NCBI GenBank assembly: GCA_946480965.1
Contig: CAMLMI010000077.1
Location: forward strand, 1 to 15,754
Direction: 5' to 3'
Length of the DNA stretch: 15,754 bases
Source: an uncultured Verrucomicrobiales bacterium
GTDB taxonomy: Bacteria; Verrucomicrobiota; Verrucomicrobiae; Limisphaerales; CANJSG01
Positions 15,219 to 15,754 of this stretch are shown here, one piece after another; the first letter of the stretch is position 1; each line of letters starts with the position of its first letter. Below the pieces are notes generated by a model, which saw only the letters and a program-made list of their open reading frames with translations, did not search any database and was not told the origin of the DNA. The translations under genes were made by a program, and so were the position numbers.

Positions 15219-15754
15219 ATGAAACCCATCCTAACCACCGTCATTCTCGGAACCTTGTTCGCCACCACCGCCTGCCAAAGCCCCACCGCTCCTTCGCCGT
15301 TTCCTCCGGCGTCGCCCACGCTTGGACGCATCGAGCGGCTCGATCCCGCGCTCGACGCGCTGATCGCTCCGGGCACGCCGATCGAGGTGCTGGGCAGCGG
15401 CTTCAACTGGTCCGAAGGGCCGGTGTGGCTGAAGAAGGAGAAGATGCTGCTCTTCTCCGACGTGCCGGAGAACACGGTCTATCGCTGGACGCCGAAGACG
15501 GGGATCCATCCCCACTTCAAACCCAGCGGCTACACCGGCAGCGTGCCGCGCGGCGGCGAACCCGGCTCCAACGGCCTGACGACCGATGCACAAGGGCGCT
15601 TGCTCCTCTGCCAACACGGCGACCGCCAGGTGGCGCGGCGCGAAAAGGACGGCTCCTTCACCGCGTTGGCCAGCCGTTACGACGGCAAGCGCTTCAACAG
15701 CCCGAACGACCTCGCGGTGAAGTCGAACGGCGACATCTACTTCACCGATCCGCC
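15219..15754 (+). CDS. SMP-30/gluconolactonase-like lipoprotein (3' end beyond window)
   Basis: The first 178 codons are present and the gene runs off the window. A short leader ends in a lipobox-like TTAC with Cys19, followed by a Pro/Ser-rich linker (about 20-35), so the protein is probably anchored outside the inner membrane. The rest matches the SMP-30/gluconolactonase six-bladed propeller: SEGPVW with metal-ligand candidate E66, SDVPENTVYRW (80-90), GSNGL with N118, and FNSPND with N163/D164. Members hydrolyse sugar lactones such as gluconolactone or related esters with a divalent metal. Many secreted versions in this type of bacterium are of unknown substrate. The last metal ligand and active-site base cannot be checked because the gene is cut. 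Confidence 0.88.
   Translation, partial: MKPILTTVILGTLFATTACQSPTAPSPFPPASPTLGRIERLDPALDALIAPGTPIEVLGSGFNWSEGPVWLKKEKMLLFSDVPENTVYRWTPKTGIHPHFKPSGYTGSVPRGGEPGSNGLTTDAQGRLLLCQHGDRQVARREKDGSFTALASRYDGKRFNSPNDLAVKSNGDIYFTDP

Overview
The window is high-GC DNA with few canonical Shine-Dalgarno sites. It carries secreted FG-GAP-type propeller proteins with a short C-terminal module. Between its genes lie short interspersed repeats of the ACCACAGATGGACACAGAT, TTGGATGTTGG and GGCTGGAAGCCTG types. From general knowledge these traits suggest a verrucomicrobial (or related PVC) chromosome. There is no rRNA marker, so this is an inference. I see no tRNA, CRISPR array, transposase or phage gene.

Left block (1-5324, minus strand), in transcription order: a FAD-dependent oxidoreductase with flavin-dependent halogenase motifs, a 179-bp repeat-filled gap, a small lipoprotein, and a very large protein that joins an MMPL/RND-type exporter to a LpxL/HtrB-like acyltransferase. 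The lipoprotein and exporter overlap by four bases (ATGA). Comparable gene sets (halogenase-like oxidoreductase, lipoprotein, exporter, acyltransferase) occur in aryl-polyene and xanthomonadin pigment clusters. The block may therefore be the tailoring/export end of such a cluster, continuing outside the window.

Middle block (5325-9226, plus strand): two tandem paralogues of 589 residues each, secreted, with about seven propeller-like repeats, a calcium-loop motif and a C-terminal module. They share a conserved upstream block and long exactly identical tracts near the 3' end.

Right block (9227-12474, plus strand): ordinary single genes. These are thioredoxin (followed by a perfect 16-bp terminator-like hairpin), a nitroreductase-family protein, an AlkA-type DNA glycosylase and an LptF/LptG-family permease. 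Convergent to them on the minus strand is an orphan hybrid sensor kinase (HAMP-PAS-HisKA-HATPase-REC). A gap of about 770 bp without a recognisable gene follows. The window ends inside an SMP-30/gluconolactonase-like lipoprotein gene.

The points most worth a second look are the tandem propeller pair with its duplicated control region, the exporter-acyltransferase fusion beside a possible halogenase, and the way interspersed repeats supply the ends of the flanking genes.
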